NCBI GenBank assembly: GCA_030538475.1
Contig: JAUNTX010000005.1
Coordinates: 1 to 64,000 of the forward strand
DNA length: 64,000 nt
Reading direction: 5' to 3'
Source of the DNA: Dermabacter sp.
GTDB taxonomy: Bacteria > Actinomycetota > Actinomycetes > Actinomycetales > Dermabacteraceae
Under the pieces are notes generated by a model, which was given only the letters and a program-made list of their open reading frames with translations, was not told where the DNA came from and made no database searches. Shown piece by piece: positions 22,400 through 31,489 of this stretch (its first letter is position 1; every line of letters starts with the position of its first letter). The translations under genes and the position numbers were made by a program.

Positions 22400-24664
22400 A
22401 TGAGCCACAGCGACCTCGTTGTCGTTGCCAATCGCCTGCCCGCCCACCGCCAGGAAGACGCCGACGGGACGGTGACGTGGCAGCAGAGCCCCGGCGGTCT
22501 CGTGACCGCGATGGAGTCCGTCATGCGCACCGCCGAATCTGCCGCGTGGGTGGGGTGGGCCGGGACGCCCGACGAACACATCGACCCGTTTGACCTGGAC
22601 GGCATGCACCTCGTGCCCGTGACGCTCAGCACCGACGAAGTGGAGAAGTACTACGAGGGGTTCTCGAACGACACCCTGTGGCCGCTGTATCACGACGTGA
22701 TCGCCGACCCGAACTTCCACCGCACGTGGTGGGACGTGTACGTGAAGGCCAATCGGACGTTCGCGACCGCCGCGGCCCGCGTCGTGGCCAAGGGCGGGAC
22801 GGTGTGGGTGCACGACTACCAGTTGCAGCTCGTACCCGAAATGCTGCGCACGCTGCGGCCCGACGTGCGGATCGGCTGGTTCAACCACATCCCCTTCCCG
22901 CCGTTCGAGCTGTTCGCTCAGCTGCCGAAGCGTAATTCGGTGCTGCGCGGCCTGCTCGGCGCCGATCTGCTCGGCTTCCAGCGCGAACGCGACGCCATCA
23001 ACTTCACCACATGCGTGCGCCAACTGCTCGGCTACCGCACGGGCGAGCACGATATCGAGGTGCCGGGGCTCGGCCTCGAGGCGCCGCGCACGGTGCACGC
23101 CCAAGCGTTCCCAATCTCGATTGACGTCTCCTCCTACGACGCCCTCACCTCCGACCCCGAGGTCATCGCCCGCGCCGCACAGATGCGCGAGGAACTCGGC
23201 AACCCGTCGAAGGTGGTGCTCGGCGTGGATCGCCTGGACTACACGAAGGGGATCCGCCACCGCCTCAAGGCCTACGGCGAGCTGCTGCACGACGGCTCGA
23301 TTGATCCGCGCGAGGTGGTCATGATCCAGGTGGCCACGCCGTCGCGCGAACGCGTGGATGCCTACCGGCAGCTGCGCGACGAAATCGAACTCACGGTCGG
23401 GCGCATTAACGGCGACTACGCGACGCTTGGCCGCCCCGCCGTCTCCTACATGCACCGCACGTTCGACCGCACCGACATGACCGCTCTGTTCATGACCGCC
23501 GATGTCCTGCTGGTCACGAGCCTTCGCGACGGCATGAACCTCGTGGCGAAGGAGTACGTGGCCTCGCGCGTCGATGAGCGCGGCGTGCTCGTGCTCTCCG
23601 AGTTCACGGGCGCCGCCGATGAGCTGCGCGCGGCCACGCTCGTGAACCCGCACGACATCGACGAACTGAAGAGCGCGATCCTGCACGCGCTCGTCACCTC
23701 CGACGAGGAGCAGCAGCTGCACATGCGCTCGCTGCGCCGCCAGGTGCTCGACAACGACGTGCAAAAGTGGGCGCGGGACTTCCTGGCCGCGCTCGAGGAG
23801 ACGGGCGGCGCGCACGAGGCCACCGAATCGCCCGTGCGGCTGGCCGATGGCGAGACTCCCCCACCGGAGCGCCTCGCCGAGGCCACGCGCCGCTTCCTCA
23901 CGAACCCCCGCATCCTCATTGCCTCCGACTTCGACGGCGTGCTCGCCCCCATCGTGGCCCGCCGCGAGGATGCCCGCGCCCTGCCCGAATCGCTCCAGGC
24001 AATCCGCGCGATCGCCCACGGCGAAGGGGTGAGCGCGGCGCTCGTCTCCGGCCGCGCCCTCGAAGACCTCGACGCCCTCACGCAAATGCCCAGCTCCATC
24101 GTGCTGATCGGCTCTCACGGCGCGGAAGTGGGCGCCCTGCCGCCAGACATGGACGCGAGCGTGCTCGATGCGGGCTCGATGTCCATGAACGAGGAACGCC
24201 ACCTGCAACTGGCGGCCATCACCGAGGAACTCACCCGGATCTCCCGCAAGTTCCCCGGCACCGAGGTGGAAACCAAGCCGACGGCGGCGGTCCTGCACAC
24301 CCGCAACGCCCGCGGTCGCGGCGGCGTCAACGCCACCGAGGCCGCCCTCGAATACGCCCGCTCGATCCGGCACGCGAAGGTGACCCCCGGTAAGGAAGTG
24401 GTCGAGTTCTCCGTCATCCCCGCCACGAAGGGCGAGGCCATTGAGGCGCTCGCGCGCGCGTGCGCTGCCGACGCCTGGCTGTACCTGGGCGATGACGTCA
24501 CCGACGAGTCCGTCTTCGCCCGCGCGGGCGAGCACGACCTCACGCTCAAGGTGGGCGAGGGCGAGACCGCTGCCGCGTTCCGCCTGAACAGCCCCGAGGA
24601 CGTGCGCGACTTCCTCGCCGCCCTGGCCGAGGGGCGGCTCGGCGATACCCCCGACGCCCCGTAG
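22400..24664 (+). CDS. otsAB: Fused trehalose-6-phosphate synthase/phosphatase
   Basis: A 754-residue bifunctional protein. Residues 1 to about 470 are a GT20 glycosyltransferase (V-V-V-A-N-R-L-P start, S-P-G-G-L-V-T donor loop, V-G-W-A-G, V-D-R-L-D-Y-T-K-G-I, S-L-R-D-G-M-N-L-V-A-K-E-Y) that makes trehalose-6-phosphate. Residues from about 515 on are a HAD phosphatase (A-S-D-F-D-G-V-L-A-P, V-S-G-R, Y-L-G-D-D-V-T-D-E) that dephosphorylates it. The two steps are separate otsA and otsB genes in many bacteria. The ATG at 22400 has GGAG 5 nt upstream and matches the family N-terminus, although the frame stays open further upstream. Product: trehalose for osmotic and desiccation stress. Confidence 0.95.
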   Translation: MSHSDLVVVANRLPAHRQEDADGTVTWQQSPGGLVTAMESVMRTAESAAWVGWAGTPDEHIDPFDLDGMHLVPVTLSTDEVEKYYEGFSNDTLWPLYHDVIADPNFHRTWWDVYVKANRTFATAAARVVAKGGTVWVHDYQLQLVPEMLRTLRPDVRIGWFNHIPFPPFELFAQLPKRNSVLRGLLGADLLGFQRERDAINFTTCVRQLLGYRTGEHDIEVPGLGLEAPRTVHAQAFPISIDVSSYDALTSDPEVIARAAQMREELGNPSKVVLGVDRLDYTKGIRHRLKAYGELLHDGSIDPREVVMIQVATPSRERVDAYRQLRDEIELTVGRINGDYATLGRPAVSYMHRTFDRTDMTALFMTADVLLVTSLRDGMNLVAKEYVASRVDERGVLVLSEFTGAADELRAATLVNPHDIDELKSAILHALVTSDEEQQLHMRSLRRQVLDNDVQKWARDFLAALEETGGAHEATESPVRLADGETPPPERLAEATRRFLTNPRILIASDFDGVLAPIVARREDARALPESLQAIRAIAHGEGVSAALVSGRALEDLDALTQMPSSIVLIGSHGAEVGALPPDMDASVLDAGSMSMNEERHLQLAAITEELTRISRKFPGTEVETKPTAAVLHTRNARGRGGVNATEAALEYARSIRHAKVTPGKEVVEFSVIPATKGEAIEALARACAADAWLYLGDDVTDESVFARAGEHDLTLKVGEGETAAAFRLNSPEDVRDFLAALAEGRLGDTPDAP

Positions 24665-24690
24665 CCCCGACCACCCCGCCAGGGCACGCT

Positions 24691-24734
24691 AAAGCCCCCG
24701 CCGATCCAGCGAAAATGCTGGTGGCGGGGGCTTT
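24691..24734. terminator. Bidirectional terminator between otsAB and tRNA-Arg(CCG)
   Basis: A 12-bp perfect inverted repeat (AAAGCCCCCGCC and complement) encloses a second small stem (CAGC/GCTG). It has A's on one side and T's on the other and sits between the convergent otsAB and tRNA gene, so it can stop both. Confidence 0.85.
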
Positions 24735-24738
24735 GTGG

Positions 24739-24811
24739 TGCCCGCGACAGGATTCGAACCTACGACCTTCTGCTCCGGAGGCAGACGCTCTATCCACTGA
24801 GCTACGCGGGC
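24739..24811 (-). tRNA. tRNA-Arg (anticodon CCG)
   Basis: A full cloverleaf on the minus strand: acceptor GCCCGCG paired with CGCGGGC, D arm GCTCAGTGGATAGAGC, anticodon stem TCTGC/GCAGA with loop CTCCGGA (anticodon CCG), T arm with GGTTCGAATCC. The CCA end is encoded (24736-24738). It reads CGG arginine codons. TAGAGT at 24821-24826 (minus) is a plausible -10. Confidence 0.96.
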
Positions 24812-24875
24812 GCGAGTGCCACTCTACCAAGAGAGGCGGGCCTTCCCCAGTCGGCGCGGCGGCCTCACGGATAGA

Positions 24876-25931
24876 TCACACGGCGGGGACGGGCAGCTGG
24901 GCGCCGTGCAGGACAGCGGAGGGGTTCGCGGCGATCCCGAGCGGGTTCGGCAAGGCGCCCGAGCGCACGAGGAGGTCCCCCACCGCGGCGATCATCGCGC
25001 CGTTGTCGGTGCACAGCGAGCCGGGCGGGATGCGCAGGGTGATGCCCGCTGCCGCGCACGCCTCGGTCGCGGCAGCGCGCAGGCGCTTATTGGCGGCCAC
25101 GCCGCCGACGATGACGAGGGTGTCGAGGTTGCTGTCGCGGCACGCGCGCACGGCCTTGGTCACGAGGACATCGACGACCGCCTGCTCGAACGAGGCGGCG
25201 ATGTCGGCCACCGGCACGGCCTTGCCCGAGCGCTCGATGGTTTCCACGGTACGCGCCACGGCGGTCTTGAGGCCCGAGAAGGAGAAGGTGTACGGATCGT
25301 CCCCGGCGCGCAGCATGGCGCGCGGGAAGCGGAAGGCCTCGGGGTTGCCGCCTTCCGCGGCGGCGGAGATGACGGGGCCGCCGGGGTAGCCGAGGCCCAG
25401 CAGGCGGGCCACTTTGTCGAAGGCCTCCCCCGCGGCGTCATCGAGGGTGTCGCCGAGGTGCACGATGGGGTCGCGCACAAGGTCCCGCACATCGAGCAGG
25501 GAGGTGTGGCCCCCGGAGACGATGAGCACGATGGAGCGTTCGGGCAGTGGGCCGTGGGCCAGGGTGTCGGCGGCGGCGTGGCCCGCGAGGTGGTGGACGC
25601 CGTACAGGGGCACGTCGAGGGCCCAAGCGATGGATTTGGCAGCGGCGAGGCCGACGTGGACGGCCGTCGCGAGGCCGGGGCCGCTCGTGGCGGCCACGTG
25701 AGTGATGTCCGAGGCGTTGATGCCGGCGTCGGCAAGGGCGGTGTGGAGGGTGGGCACCACGGCGTCGAGGTGCGCGCGAGCCGCGATTTCTGGGACGACG
25801 CCGCCGAAGTCTGCGTGCTGGGCTGCGGAAGAGGCGAGGGCGTGGCCGAGGAGGCGCCCGTCGCTCACGATGCCGAATCCCGTTTCGTCACACGAGGATT
25901 CAACCCCGAGGACGACGGGAGTTACTGCCAC
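24876..25931 (-). CDS. tsaD: tRNA threonylcarbamoyladenosine transferase TsaD
   Basis: A 351-residue Kae1/TsaD protein that transfers the threonylcarbamoyl group made by Sua5/TsaC to A37 of tRNA. Markers: [11 protein letters not shown] near the N-terminus, the metal site [17 protein letters not shown] and V-I-V-G-G-V-A-A-N. TsaB/TsaE are not in the window. It overlaps the upstream M23 gene by 10 nt. Confidence 0.96.
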   Translation of the reverse strand: MAVTPVVLGVESSCDETGFGIVSDGRLLGHALASSAAQHADFGGVVPEIAARAHLDAVVPTLHTALADAGINASDITHVAATSGPGLATAVHVGLAAAKSIAWALDVPLYGVHHLAGHAAADTLAHGPLPERSIVLIVSGGHTSLLDVRDLVRDPIVHLGDTLDDAAGEAFDKVARLLGLGYPGGPVISAAAEGGNPEAFRFPRAMLRAGDDPYTFSFSGLKTAVARTVETIERSGKAVPVADIAASFEQAVVDVLVTKAVRACRDSNLDTLVIVGGVAANKRLRAAATEACAAAGITLRIPPGSLCTDNGAMIAAVGDLLVRSGALPNPLGIAANPSAVLHGAQLPVPAV

Positions 25932-26731
25932 AGCGACATCGGGTTGACGTAGTTGCCGTCTCCCTTTTCGAGGCCGAAGTGGAGGTGGCAGCCGGTGGAG
26001 CGGCCGGTGGAGCCGACAGTGCCGATCTGCTGGCCCTTCTGGACGCTCTGGCCGGCGGAGACCGAGTACTTGGTGAGGTGGTAGTACCGGGTGTAGGTGC
26101 CGTTACCGTGATCGATGCGCACGCGGTTGCCGGAGGTGCCGTGGTATTCGGCGTTCGTCACGGTGCCGGATTCGGCGGCGTAGACGGGCACGCCGCACGC
26201 CGCACCGAAGTCCACGCCCTCGTGCAGCTTGGAGTAGCCGAGCGTGGGGTGGATGCGGTAGCCGAAGCTCGAGGTGACGGAGGCGCCGGGGGTGGGGTTC
26301 TGCCAGCCGGTGCCGGTGGCGACCACGGCGGGGCCGCTCGTGGGGGTGGAGACGGAGGCGGCGGTATCGGCCGTGGCGGCGAGGTTCGCGGCGGAGGAGA
26401 CATCGGTGTACTGGTCTTCACCGCCCGTTTCGCTATCCACGACGGGGAGCACGAGGGCGGCCGCTTCTTCTGCGGGGGCTTCGGCTTCCGCGGCGGGCAC
26501 GGCGGTCTGCTGACCGGTGGCCTCGACGCTCGCGGGAAGGGCGGCGCCCTGAGCCTCGCCCTGATCGGCGGCGGCTGCGGCGAGCGGAGCGGCAATCGTG
26601 GCTGTCGCGAGGGCGCCGAGCATGCCCACCTTGATGGCGGAGGCCGAGAGGACCTGGGAGTTGCGGCGGGTTCCCCGACCTGCCGCGAGGGGTCGTACCT
26701 GTGCTCGGCCTTCAGCGCGATGAATCGCCAC
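25922..26731 (-). CDS. Secreted M23 family metalloendopeptidase
   Basis: A 269-residue exported protein. N-terminus: basic residues, then a hydrophobic segment (about 35-55, signal peptide). Next comes a linker rich in Ala/Glu/Pro and then a C-terminal LytM/M23 domain ([21 protein letters not shown]) with the zinc His/Asp residues intact. Expected role: cutting peptidoglycan cross-bridges during growth or division. The GTG at 26731 is chosen because AGGAAAC lies just upstream and the signal peptide follows. The frame is open further upstream but that sequence is not protein-like. Confidence 0.88.
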   Translation of the reverse strand: MAIHRAEGRAQVRPLAAGRGTRRNSQVLSASAIKVGMLGALATATIAAPLAAAAADQGEAQGAALPASVEATGQQTAVPAAEAEAPAEEAAALVLPVVDSETGGEDQYTDVSSAANLAATADTAASVSTPTSGPAVVATGTGWQNPTPGASVTSSFGYRIHPTLGYSKLHEGVDFGAACGVPVYAAESGTVTNAEYHGTSGNRVRIDHGNGTYTRYYHLTKYSVSAGQSVQKGQQIGTVGSTGRSTGCHLHFGLEKGDGNYVNPMSLWQ

Positions 26732-26991
26732 GTGTTTCCTGCTTCCGGTGCTCTGCGTGTAGGGAATCCTGATCGCACTGCACCGAGCCGGGGAAGTCTT
26801 CGGTTGGGCGACCTCGTTAAACCTAGGCGCGATTCGGGGCGTTTCGCGGCCCAGCAACCGAGTGATTACCGAACTTTTGCCCGGCCGGGCGATGGGCATC
26901 ACGCTCGGGGCCCACCCGGGCGCAGTTGATGGACATTTCAACCATTTCGCGGTGGTGGCCGTCACAGATGGGGCGCTGGGTAAAGATCTTT

Positions 26992-28077
26992 TTACCCGAG
27001 CCGGTCGGCCGTACCGGAGCGGCCCAGGCGCTGCTGGCGCTGCATCATGTCCTTGACCTCGCCCACGAGCTCTTCGAGCACGTCTTCGAGGAACACAGCG
27101 CCCACGCTGCGCTGCTCGGGCGAATCTACCCGGGCCATGTGCGCGCCGTTGTACTGCATCGCGCGCAGCACCTCTTCCACGTCGTCATCGTCGGCCACGG
27201 AGACCACCGCGCGCACGTTTCCCGGGTGAATGGGCGAGCGGTAGGCGGCCTCGGGCGCGTCGGCGTCGAGGATGACGTCCTTGAGGTGCAGGTAGCCCAC
27301 GAGGTCGCCCGCGTCGTTCATGACGCCGATCCGGCTGAATCCGGTGCGCGCGACGATCTGCTCGAAGCGCTCGGGAGTCACGTCGTAGCCCACCGTCACC
27401 ACGTCCGCCATCGGCACCATCACTTCGCGCGCCGTGTGGTCGGAGAACTGGATCGCTCCCCGCAGCAGCCCTTGATCGTCCACGAGGAGTCCCTCGCGGG
27501 CCGATTCGTCCACGATGGCCGCGATCTCTTCGGCCGTGAACTGGCTGACCACCTCGTTCTTCGGCTCGACCCCAATGAGCCGCAGGAAAGTGTTGGCAAT
27601 CGCGTTGAGCAGCCAGATGATCGGGCGGATGAGGCGGGTGATCCACACGAGCGGCGGGGCCAGGATGAGGGAGGCGCCGACGGGGATCGCGATGGAGATG
27701 TTCTTCGGCACCATCTCGCCGAACACCACGTGCAGGTAGCTCGCGATGAGCAGGGCCACCGTGAAGGCGGCGGGGTGCACGAGCGCCGTGGGTACGCCCA
27801 GGTCCTCGAACACGGGCTCGATGAGGTGAGCAATCGCGGGCTCCGCGACGGCGCCGAGCGTCACCGAACACACGGTGATGCCGATCTGCGCGGTCGCGAG
27901 CATAAGCGAGACGTGCTCGATGGCCCACAGCGCGGTCTTCGCACCCGGCCGCCCCTGGTCCACGAGGGGTTCGAGTTGGCTGCGGCGCACGCTCATCACC
28001 GCAAATTCGGCGCCCACGAAGAAGGCATTGCCGAGCAGCATGGCGAGGCCCAGCAGGAGGGCGGTGGAGTCACTCAT
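26992..28077 (-). CDS. CNNM/CBS-domain membrane protein (HlyC/CorC family), 361 aa
   Basis: An N-terminal CNNM (DUF21) transmembrane domain with about four helices (residues 1-190: F-F-V-G-A-E-F-A-V-M-S-V-R-R-S-Q-L), followed by a CBS pair (V-M-V-P-M-A-D-V-V-T-V and V-V-S-V-A-D-D-D-D-V-E-E-V). The large C-terminal CorC_HlyC domain is absent. These proteins are implicated in Mg2+/Co2+ efflux; the old label hemolysin is not informative. It overlaps the upstream paralogue by 8 nt. Confidence 0.9.
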   Translation of the reverse strand: MSDSTALLLGLAMLLGNAFFVGAEFAVMSVRRSQLEPLVDQGRPGAKTALWAIEHVSLMLATAQIGITVCSVTLGAVAEPAIAHLIEPVFEDLGVPTALVHPAAFTVALLIASYLHVVFGEMVPKNISIAIPVGASLILAPPLVWITRLIRPIIWLLNAIANTFLRLIGVEPKNEVVSQFTAEEIAAIVDESAREGLLVDDQGLLRGAIQFSDHTAREVMVPMADVVTVGYDVTPERFEQIVARTGFSRIGVMNDAGDLVGYLHLKDVILDADAPEAAYRSPIHPGNVRAVVSVADDDDVEEVLRAMQYNGAHMARVDSPEQRSVGAVFLEDVLEELVGEVKDMMQRQQRLGRSGTADRLG

Positions 28078-29428
28078 TCTCGGTCACCGCCTGCATCTCG
28101 CCGGTCACGGCTTTCACGGCGCGGGCCGCCTCGTCCACAATGCTCATGCGCACCGTATCCACCCGTCGGCCATCGAGGCCCAGGATCTCGAAGCGCACGC
28201 CGCCGGTCTCGACCACGTCTCCCACCTTAGGGATCCTGCCGAGCGTGTCCATGAGGAGCCCCCCGAGGGTCTCGTAGTGGGGCGATTCGGGCACGCGCAC
28301 GCCAAGCTCGCGCTCGATTTCGTCGGGCCGCATGAGGCCGGAGACCGTCCAGTCGTCCACGCCCGCGCCCTGGGCGAAGCGTTCGGGCTCGTCCGTATCG
28401 TGCTCGTCGGAGACCTCGCCGACGATTTCCTCGATCACGTCTTCGAGCGTGACGATCCCGGCGGTGCCGCCGTATTCGTCGATCACCACCGCGAGCTGGG
28501 CTCCCACCGACCGCAGGTCCACGAGGAGCGAGTCGAGGCCCACCGTTTCGGGCACGCGCACCACCTCGGTCATGAGGTCGGCCGCGCTCGTGTGCGCGCG
28601 GCGCTGCCGCGAGACCGCGACCGCCTGACGCGCCTGCACGATGCCCACCACGTCGTCCTCGCTGCCGTCAATCACGGGAAAGCGGGAATGCCCCGAATCG
28701 CGCGTGAGCTGCAGGATCTCTTCGGCGCTCTGGGAAGCCTCGATGCTGAGCATCGCGCCGCGGTGCGTCATCACGTCGGCGGCGGTGCGCTCGGCCAGCT
28801 GCAGGGTGCGCGAGAGCAGGATCGCGGTGCCGGAATCGAGCGTGCCCGCGCGCGCGGAGTGCCGCACAAGCGATTCGAGCTCGGCGGGCGAACGAGCGGC
28901 AGAGAGCTCCTCTTGCGGCTCGATGTTCATGAGGCGCAAGAAAAAGTTCGCGGTCGCGTTGAACATCGCGATGAGTGGCCTGAGCGCCACGGTAAAGCCG
29001 TGCTGAAGGGGCGCCACCACCTTCGCGGTCGCAAACGGGGCGGCAATCGCGAGGTTCTTCGGGATGAGTTCACCGAAGATCACGGAAAAGACATAGGAGA
29101 GCACCATCGCGAGCCCGACGCTCACGGCGCCGATCATTCCTTCGCCCACGCCCGCGAAGGCGAGGATGGGCGTGAGGACCTCCGCGAGCGGATCCTTGAC
29201 GGCGAAACCGAAGATGAGCGTCGTGATCGTGATGCCCACCTGCGCGCCCGACAGATTCGTGGAGAGGTGGGTGAGCGCGTGCAGGACGCCCTTGGCGCGC
29301 GTGTCCCCGTCGGCCACGGCCTTCTCAACGGTGTGCTTATCGAGGGCCACGAGCGAAAACTCGGAGGCCACGAAGATGGCGGTGCCCAGCGTCAGCAGGA
29401 CTCCGATCAGCAGCAGGATCCAGGTCAT
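28070..29428 (-). CDS. CNNM/CBS-domain membrane protein (HlyC/CorC family), 452 aa
   Basis: A paralogue of the next gene with the complete domain set: CNNM membrane domain (about residues 1-200, F-V-A-S-E-F-S-L-V-A-L-D), a CBS pair (D-V-M-T-H-R-G-A-M and V-V-R-V-P-E-T-V), the acidic Y-G-G-T-A-G-I-V-T-L-E-D-V-I-E-E-I-V-G-E segment and a C-terminal CorC_HlyC domain. Pairs of such genes, full-length plus short, are common in actinobacteria and are likely to act together in divalent-cation transport. Confidence 0.9.
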   Translation of the reverse strand: MTWILLLIGVLLTLGTAIFVASEFSLVALDKHTVEKAVADGDTRAKGVLHALTHLSTNLSGAQVGITITTLIFGFAVKDPLAEVLTPILAFAGVGEGMIGAVSVGLAMVLSYVFSVIFGELIPKNLAIAAPFATAKVVAPLQHGFTVALRPLIAMFNATANFFLRLMNIEPQEELSAARSPAELESLVRHSARAGTLDSGTAILLSRTLQLAERTAADVMTHRGAMLSIEASQSAEEILQLTRDSGHSRFPVIDGSEDDVVGIVQARQAVAVSRQRRAHTSAADLMTEVVRVPETVGLDSLLVDLRSVGAQLAVVIDEYGGTAGIVTLEDVIEEIVGEVSDEHDTDEPERFAQGAGVDDWTVSGLMRPDEIERELGVRVPESPHYETLGGLLMDTLGRIPKVGDVVETGGVRFEILGLDGRRVDTVRMSIVDEAARAVKAVTGEMQAVTENE

Positions 29429-29569
29429 GCCCTCTCACCACCTCGGCGGCCGGTGCGGGAGGCACCTGGCATGCGAGCGGCGGAGGGCACGGGACTTCGA
29501 GGGGGCACGTCGTTCATCGCCTGCCACTATAAATCACTCCGGTTCAGCCTGCCCTGAGCCGGGCGGAAA

Positions 29570-29575
29570 TAGAGT
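29570..29575 (+). promoter_or_regulatory. Putative -10 box, leaderless response-regulator mRNA
   Basis: TAGAGT ends 6 nt before the ATG of the response regulator and no Shine-Dalgarno is present between them. This spacing is the pattern of actinobacterial leaderless transcripts. Confidence 0.45.
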
Positions 29576-29581
29576 GAGCGC

Positions 29582-30319
29582 ATGACGAGCACCTCACTTC
29601 CCAGCGCAGCACCCGGCCCCGACGCCTCCACGAGCGTCGTCGTGGTGGAGGACGAGCGCACGATCGCCCGGACCATCGCCGACCGCCTGCGGGCCGAGGG
29701 ATGGAGCGTCCACATGGCGCACGATGGCCCCTCGGGCGTCGAACTCGTGGAACGCGTGCGCCCCGACGCGGTGGTGCTCGACGTTATGCTGCCCGGCTTC
29801 GACGGCCTCGAGGTGTGCCGCCGCATCCAGGGCTCGCACACCCAGGGCGTGCTCATGCTGACCGCTCGCGACGAGGAGACGGACATGCTCGTGGGCCTCG
29901 GAGTGGGGGCCGACGACTACATGACCAAGCCGTTCTCGATGCGCGAGCTCGTGGCGCGCCTCAAGGCGCTCGTGCGGCGCGTCCAGCGCAGCCCCGCCCC
30001 CACGGAGGACGCCTCGAGCCAGCTTCTGCTTGGTGATCTCGTGATCGACCGCGCGTCCAGGCGCGTGACCCGGGCGGGCAGCGAAGCCCACCTCACGCCC
30101 ACCGAATACGACCTCCTGCTGTGCCTGGCCACCGCGCCGGGCACGGTGCTGACGCGCGAGCAACTGCTCGAAGACGTCTGGGACTGGGTGGATGCCTCCG
30201 GCACCCGCACGGTGGATTCGCACGTCAAGGCGCTCCGGCGCAAGCTCGGCAGCGACCTCGTGCGCACGGTGCACGGCGTGGGCTACGCGCTCGAGGTGCC
30301 CGAGGCGGAGGACGAATGA
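29582..30319 (+). CDS. OmpR-family response regulator
   Basis: A 245-residue two-domain regulator. Receiver domain: acidic pair E23-D24, phosphoacceptor Asp67 (A-V-V-L-D-V-M-L-P-G), conserved Thr94 (L-M-L-T-A-R-D) and Lys116. The C-terminal winged helix includes L-T-P-T-E-Y-D-L-L-L and V-D-S-H-V-K-A-L-R-R-K-L-G. It has an N-terminal extension of about 18 residues rich in Ser/Pro/Ala. Its stop overlaps the kinase start (ATGA), so the two form a classical pair. The target genes and signal are unknown. Confidence 0.93.
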   Translation: MTSTSLPSAAPGPDASTSVVVVEDERTIARTIADRLRAEGWSVHMAHDGPSGVELVERVRPDAVVLDVMLPGFDGLEVCRRIQGSHTQGVLMLTARDEETDMLVGLGVGADDYMTKPFSMRELVARLKALVRRVQRSPAPTEDASSQLLLGDLVIDRASRRVTRAGSEAHLTPTEYDLLLCLATAPGTVLTREQLLEDVWDWVDASGTRTVDSHVKALRRKLGSDLVRTVHGVGYALEVPEAEDE

Positions 30320-31410
30320 AGGGGCCGACGGAAGCCCTCGACGTCACGCCGTTGCAGCGGTTTCGCTCGTTCAAGGTCAAGCTGGGCGTCCTCGTGGCCA
30401 CCTCGGTGCTGGTCGCGGCGGGGCTCGGCTGGATCGGTTCGACGGCGCAGCTCAATCCGTGGCTGTTCATTCCGCTCACGGTCGCGGCGGCCCTGGCCGT
30501 CACGCAGGTGCTCGCGCGCGGCATGACCTCGCCGCTGAGGGAAATGACCGCGGCGGCCAAGGCCATGGCGCACGGAGACTACGGCCGCAGGGTCCGCACC
30601 CGCTCGCGCGACGAGGTGGGCCAGCTGGCCGACGCCTTCAACACCATGTCGGCCGATCTGGGCCATACCGACCAGGCCCGCAGAGAGCTCGTGGCGAACG
30701 TGTCCCACGAGTTGCGCACGCCCGTCGCGGCGCTGCGCGGGCAGTTGGAGAACATGGTCGATGGCGTCACCCCGAGCGACACCGCGAACCTCAACGTGGC
30801 CCTCACGGAAACCGAACGCCTCAGCCGCCTCGTGGCGCACCTGCTGGACCTCTCGCGGCTCGAGGCGGGGGTCGTCACCATCACCCCCGAGCTGATTCAG
30901 CTCACGCCGTTCCTGCACGAGGTCGTGGATTCCGCCGATCTCGCGGCCCGCTCCCAGGACCAGAGCGTGCACTTCGTGGTCCAGGTCGAGCCCGCCGACC
31001 TCACCGTCTTCGCCGACGCCGCGCGCCTGCACCAGGTGATGTCGAACCTGCTCAATAACGCCTCCCGCCACTCCCCTCCCGGCGGCCGCATCTTCGTGAG
31101 CGCCCACCCGGCCCCTGGCGACACCGAGGTCCGCATCGAGGTGCGCGACCAGGGCCCCGGCATCGCCGAGGCGGATCGAGAGGCCGTGTTCGAACGGTTC
31201 GAGCGGGGCGGCTCCCCCGACGCCTCGGGCGGGACGGGGCTCGGCCTCGCCATCGCGCGCTGGGCGGTGGACCTGCACGGCGGGGCCATCGAAGTCATCG
31301 ATCACCCGGGCCGCGATGCCCATGCACCCAGCTCGACGATCCGCGTCAGCCTCCCCCGCGTCGGCGACGAATTTCCGCTGAGCGACGAAAGTCCCGCCCA
31401 CCCCGCCTGA
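30316..31410 (+). CDS. Sensor histidine kinase
   Basis: A 364-residue membrane kinase. Two N-terminal helices (about 22-41 and 49-67) are separated by only a few residues, so there is almost no extracellular sensor domain. A HAMP linker (about 68-120) follows, then HisKA with His131 in N-V-S-H-E-L-R-T-P, then HATPase_c (N-L-L-N-N-A-S-R-H, D-Q-G-P-G-I, G-T-G-L-G-L-A-I). The tiny loop suggests an intramembrane or envelope signal. It starts inside the stop of the response-regulator gene. Confidence 0.93.
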   Translation: MKGPTEALDVTPLQRFRSFKVKLGVLVATSVLVAAGLGWIGSTAQLNPWLFIPLTVAAALAVTQVLARGMTSPLREMTAAAKAMAHGDYGRRVRTRSRDEVGQLADAFNTMSADLGHTDQARRELVANVSHELRTPVAALRGQLENMVDGVTPSDTANLNVALTETERLSRLVAHLLDLSRLEAGVVTITPELIQLTPFLHEVVDSADLAARSQDQSVHFVVQVEPADLTVFADAARLHQVMSNLLNNASRHSPPGGRIFVSAHPAPGDTEVRIEVRDQGPGIAEADREAVFERFERGGSPDASGGTGLGLAIARWAVDLHGGAIEVIDHPGRDAHAPSSTIRVSLPRVGDEFPLSDESPAHPA

Positions 31411-31438
31411 TGATGCGGGGGCATCCCTCACGCTGGGC

Positions 31439-31444
31439 TAGGCT
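31439..31444 (+). promoter_or_regulatory. Putative -10 box of the kgd promoter
   Basis: TAGGCT, the same hexamer as before nucS and otsAB, lies 45 nt before the kgd GTG and would give a leader of roughly 38 nt. No good -35 is seen. Confidence 0.4.
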
Positions 31445-31489
31445 TGGCGTGTTCACTTACGCATACGAACGAAAGTTGGCGATCTGGAC

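Noticed and set aside
26732-26991. Possible c-di-AMP (ydaO) riboswitch before the M23 endopeptidase
   Set aside because: Such genes often carry one in actinobacteria, but I could not find the conserved blocks on the minus strand in the right order. A covariance-model scan would decide.
26979-26998. Hairpin GGGTAAA/TTTACCC at the end of the CNNM gene as a terminator
   Set aside because: It is short, AT-rich, overlaps the stop codon and has no U run behind it.
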